In this document: positions 61,162-64,000 of the stretch, piece by piece
Layout: the number at the start of each line of letters is the position of its first letter
How positions within the stretch are numbered: position 1 is the stretch's first letter
DNA from: Clostridiales bacterium
Lineage (GTDB): Bacteria > Bacillota > Clostridia > Oscillospirales > Acutalibacteraceae
Direction: 5' to 3'
Length of the DNA: 64,000 nt
Assembly: GCA_012840445.1 (NCBI GenBank)
Contig: DULI01000008.1
Coordinates: 186,001 to 250,000 of the forward strand
Made by a program: the position numbers and the translations under genes
The notes under the pieces: model-generated
What the model saw: the letters and a program-made list of their open reading frames with translations, nothing else
Databases searched by the model: none
What the model was told of the DNA's origin: nothing

Positions 61162-63258
61162 ATGGAAGATATCTCAAAGACCTTTGGAAGTATGGTGTTT
61201 AACGACGCCGTTATGAGAGAAAAGCTACCAAAAGATGTATATAAGAAACTTAAGCAGACCATTAAAAACGGAAAGCCCCTAGATCCAAGTATTGCAAATA
61301 TTGTAGCGAATGCTATGAAGGAGTGGGCACTTGAAAAGGGCGCTACCCACTATACGCATTGGTTCCAACCGATGAATGGCATAACCGCTGAAAAACATAA
61401 CAGTTTCCTGTCTATTACTTCAGACGGCAATGTAACTATGGAGTTTTCCGGCAAAGAACTCATCTGCGGGGAGTCTGATGCCTCGAGCTTTCCTTCCGGA
61501 GGTCTGCGTGCCACCTTTGAAGCAAGGGGATATACTGCTTGGGATCCAACTTCGTATGCCTTTATTAAAGACAATACATTGTGTATTCCAACTGCATTTT
61601 GCTCCTATGGCGGAGAAGCGCTTGACAAAAAAACGCCTCTTCTAAGATCCATGGAAGCTTTAAACAAGCAGGTATTGCGTGTACTCAAATTGTTTGGCGT
61701 TACCGATGTTAAACGTGTTTATTCAACAGTTGGCGCCGAACAGGAGTATTTTCTGATTGATAAACAACTCCATGACAAACGAAAGGACCTGATGATTGCT
61801 GGAAGGACCTTGATAGGTGCCAATCCGCCTAAAGGGCAAGAGCTGGACGACCATTATTACGGCGCCATTAAGCCCCGTATTGCTGCGTTTATGAAGGACT
61901 TAAACGAGGAGTTATGGAGGCTTGGCATATATTCAAAAACCGAACATAACGAGGTCGCCCCTGCCCAACATGAACTTGCGCCAATTTATACCACTGTAAA
62001 TATAGCTGCCGACCATAACCAGCTTACCATGGAAACACTTAAAAAGGTTGCGGCCCGGCACGGCTTGGTATGCCTGCTGCACGAAAAGCCTTTTGCCGGT
62101 GTTAACGGCAGCGGAAAACATAACAACTGGTCAATGTGTACAGACAATGGTATGAATTTATTCGAGCCCGGCAATTCGCCGCATGAAAACGCTCAGTTTT
62201 TAATCTTTTTATGTGCCGTTATTAAGGCTGTGGACGATTATCAGGATCTACTCAGAATTTCGGTGGCAAGCGCTGGCAATGACCACCGCCTCGGCAGCAA
62301 CGAGGCTCCCCCGGCTATTATATCCATATTCTTGGGCGATGAGCTGACCGAGATTTTATATGATATTGAACAGGGCATTGCCTATAATGGCAACGGCAAG
62401 GCAAAAACCGAGCTTAAGATTGGTGTTGATGTACTGCCCGCTTTTCCGAAGGATACCACCGACCGCAACCGCACGTCACCATTCGCGTTTACCGGAAATA
62501 AGTTTGAATTCAGGATGCTTGGTTCATCACAGTCTATTTCTGACCCAAATTGCGTACTCAATACAATCGTCGCCGAGGTTTTAAAACAGTTTGCAGACGA
62601 GCTTGAAAATGCAACTGATTTTACGGCAGCCATTAATAAGATTATAAAACGCACTATAAAAGAGCACAAACGGATAATTTTTAACGGCAACAACTATTCA
62701 GAAGAATGGGTTAATGAGGCAAAAAGGCGCGGACTGCTTGAGCTGAAAACCACAGTTGACGCGCTGCCCTATTTAATCAACCCCAAAAATATAAAGTTAT
62801 TCACGGAGCATAAGGTACTCTCTGAAGCCGAATTGTTCTCCAGATATGAAGTTTTAATGGAGAATTATTGCAAAATTATACATATCGAAGGCCTTACCCT
62901 TGTTGATATGATAAAAAAGGATATTATTCCTGCCATTAATACCTATCTTAAAGACCTTTGCGATTTGGTCGCTTCCAAAAAAGCGGTAAGTGCTAAGATT
63001 AATTGCGATGCAGAGACGGATATTATAAACAAACTTTCAAATCTAACAAACTCCATATATCAAAAAGTGACCGAACTAGAAGAAAAACTGATTGAGGCCA
63101 AAAACTGCGGAAATGTTACCCAATGCGGGCGGTATTATCATGATAACATTTTAAGTTTAATGCAGGATATAAGGGCATTAACTGACGAAGCCGAAGTCAA
63201 TACCGCCAGCAAATACTGGCCGATTCCCACCTACTCCGATTTGCTGTTTAAAGTATAA
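61162..63258 (+). CDS. glnN: Glutamine synthetase type III
   Basis: Large dodecameric glutamine synthetase of the GSIII class (ammonia plus glutamate to glutamine). Features are [40 protein letters not shown], the catalytic [27 protein letters not shown] and [15 protein letters not shown]. The C-terminal part has [19 protein letters not shown]. The length of 698 residues is normal for GSIII and about 250 longer than type I. GGGAGG precedes the ATG. Expression is probably limited by the leader terminator. Confidence 0.97.
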   Translation: MEDISKTFGSMVFNDAVMREKLPKDVYKKLKQTIKNGKPLDPSIANIVANAMKEWALEKGATHYTHWFQPMNGITAEKHNSFLSITSDGNVTMEFSGKELICGESDASSFPSGGLRATFEARGYTAWDPTSYAFIKDNTLCIPTAFCSYGGEALDKKTPLLRSMEALNKQVLRVLKLFGVTDVKRVYSTVGAEQEYFLIDKQLHDKRKDLMIAGRTLIGANPPKGQELDDHYYGAIKPRIAAFMKDLNEELWRLGIYSKTEHNEVAPAQHELAPIYTTVNIAADHNQLTMETLKKVAARHGLVCLLHEKPFAGVNGSGKHNNWSMCTDNGMNLFEPGNSPHENAQFLIFLCAVIKAVDDYQDLLRISVASAGNDHRLGSNEAPPAIISIFLGDELTEILYDIEQGIAYNGNGKAKTELKIGVDVLPAFPKDTTDRNRTSPFAFTGNKFEFRMLGSSQSISDPNCVLNTIVAEVLKQFADELENATDFTAAINKIIKRTIKEHKRIIFNGNNYSEEWVNEAKRRGLLELKTTVDALPYLINPKNIKLFTEHKVLSEAELFSRYEVLMENYCKIIHIEGLTLVDMIKKDIIPAINTYLKDLCDLVASKKAVSAKINCDAETDIINKLSNLTNSIYQKVTELEEKLIEAKNCGNVTQCGRYYHDNILSLMQDIRALTDEAEVNTASKYWPIPTYSDLLFKV

Positions 63259-63330
63259 AATTTTTGCATTACAGCATTTTATTTACGGTTTTAATGTTCA
63301 ATTAACACCTTTGGTAAGAGGAGTTCTTTG

Positions 63331-63942
63331 ATGGTAGCAATTATTGATTACGGTGTTGGCAACCTCTTTTCGCTAAAATCATCATTTGCCGCTATCGGCG
63401 TGGAAGCAGTTGTCACAAAGAATTATGAGGAAATAGCAAAAGCTGACCGGATAATTCTTCCGGGAGTGGGTGCCTTTAAAGATGCCGCAGAAAAGCTTCG
63501 AAAAACCGGATTGGCTGAAATCGTGAAAAAGCAAGCCGTCATAGGAAAACCGTTGATGGGCATATGCCTTGGTATGCAGCTTCTTTTCGAAAAAAGTTTC
63601 GAGTACGGAGAGCATGAGGGTTTGGGGCTTATCATCGGCAGTGTTAAGCCAATTTCCGATGTTATACCGGATAACCTGAAAATTCCGCATATCGGGTGGA
63701 ATGCGCTTATTATTAAAAACGGCGTAAGCCCGATATTTAAATACATTAAATATGGCGATTATGTATATTTTGTACACTCTTTTTACGCCACTGAATGTGA
63801 TAAAAATATTATTGCAACTACAGAATATGGGGCTGAGCTCACAGCGGCAGTAGCAGACAAAAATGTTTATGGATGCCAGTTTCACCCGGAAAAAAGCGGG
63901 GATGTGGGTTTAAAGATACTTAAGGCATTTTGTGAATTGTAG
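63331..63942 (+). CDS. hisH: Imidazole glycerol phosphate synthase subunit HisH
   Basis: Glutaminase subunit that feeds ammonia to HisF in histidine synthesis. The N-terminus MVAIIDYGVGNLFSLKSS is typical. The catalytic cysteine is in MGICLGMQLLFEKS, and the His-Glu pair in GCQFHPEKSGDVG. The length of 203 residues is normal. I chose the ATG at 63331 after AGAGGAG; a TTG lies one codon upstream. hisF follows after 23 bases. No other his genes precede it, so this is a partial his cluster after a glutamine synthetase. Confidence 0.96.
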   Translation: MVAIIDYGVGNLFSLKSSFAAIGVEAVVTKNYEEIAKADRIILPGVGAFKDAAEKLRKTGLAEIVKKQAVIGKPLMGICLGMQLLFEKSFEYGEHEGLGLIIGSVKPISDVIPDNLKIPHIGWNALIIKNGVSPIFKYIKYGDYVYFVHSFYATECDKNIIATTEYGAELTAAVADKNVYGCQFHPEKSGDVGLKILKAFCEL

Positions 63943-63965
63943 ATTAAATACATTTGAGGTGGCAA

Positions 63966-64000
63966 ATGATAACAAAAAGAATTATCCCTTGCCTTGATGT
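63966..64000 (+). CDS. hisF: Imidazole glycerol phosphate synthase subunit HisF (first codons only)
   Basis: The window ends inside this gene. The readable part is MITKRIIPCLDV, the invariant HisF N-terminus, with GAGGTGG before the ATG. It is the cyclase partner of HisH. Confidence 0.9.
   Translation, partial: MITKRIIPCLD

Overview
The window comes from an anaerobic, endospore-forming member of the Clostridia, probably near the Oscillospirales/Ruminococcaceae. The signs are an AT-rich genome, Shine-Dalgarno sites of GGAGG type, TTG and GTG starts, sporulation genes (spoIVB, spo0A, spoIIM, cotJABC, a cwlD-like amidase), a type III glutamine synthetase, and the Clostridia-specific SCIFF peptide with its radical SAM maturase.

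Layout. 1-1.5 kb: spoIVB (partial) and spo0A. 1.5-6.8 kb (minus): an aldo/keto reductase and a potABCD polyamine importer behind a long, highly structured leader. 7.1-19.4 kb: mostly co-oriented housekeeping genes, ruvCAB, glmM, the ECF vitamin-transporter module ecfA1-ecfA2-ecfT, truA, a DUF5711-like membrane protein, cvpA, pgsA and a ClpE-like AAA+ unfoldase. 19.4-27.7 kb: tRNA-Gly, tRNA-Arg, typA, an amidohydrolase, a DEDDh exonuclease, an alanine/Na+ symporter, a MacA/MacB-like pair without its ATPase, and a DUF6873-like protein. 27.7-36.7 kb: mgtC, two Xer-type recombinases, DUF624, spoIIM, proC, an SDR reductase and a fructan/sucrose-use pair (GH32 and a PfkB kinase) next to the remnant of an AraC regulator. 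37-38.7 kb: an ECF sigma factor and its membrane partner.

38.7-48.0 kb is an accessory island bounded by two terminators. It carries four minus-strand modules, each an orphan RHS C-terminal tip followed by a small immunity-like gene. Three modules carry copies of a repeat of about 100 bp. The island also holds two broken large serine recombinases and a G/C-richer patch with a GH130 glycosidase and a truncated AIM24 gene. No full RHS core is present, so this looks like a decaying or storage array of polymorphic-toxin tips.

48.0-57.0 kb (minus): cotJABC, radA, the cwlD-like gene, the SCIFF locus, a TIGR04086-like protein, yajC, tgt and queA. A 59-codon Cys-rich gene lies opposite the 3' end of radA. 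57-61 kb: a lysine riboswitch controls asd-dapA-dapB and a stand-alone ACT-ACT protein. The window ends with glnN behind an attenuator-like hairpin, hisH and the first codons of hisF.

The most interesting regulatory candidate is the potABCD leader: a promoter, a three-way-junction-like fold and two mutually exclusive helices, one of which covers the ribosome binding site. The most interesting system is the RHS tip/immunity array. Everything here was read by eye; no database search or folding program was run.
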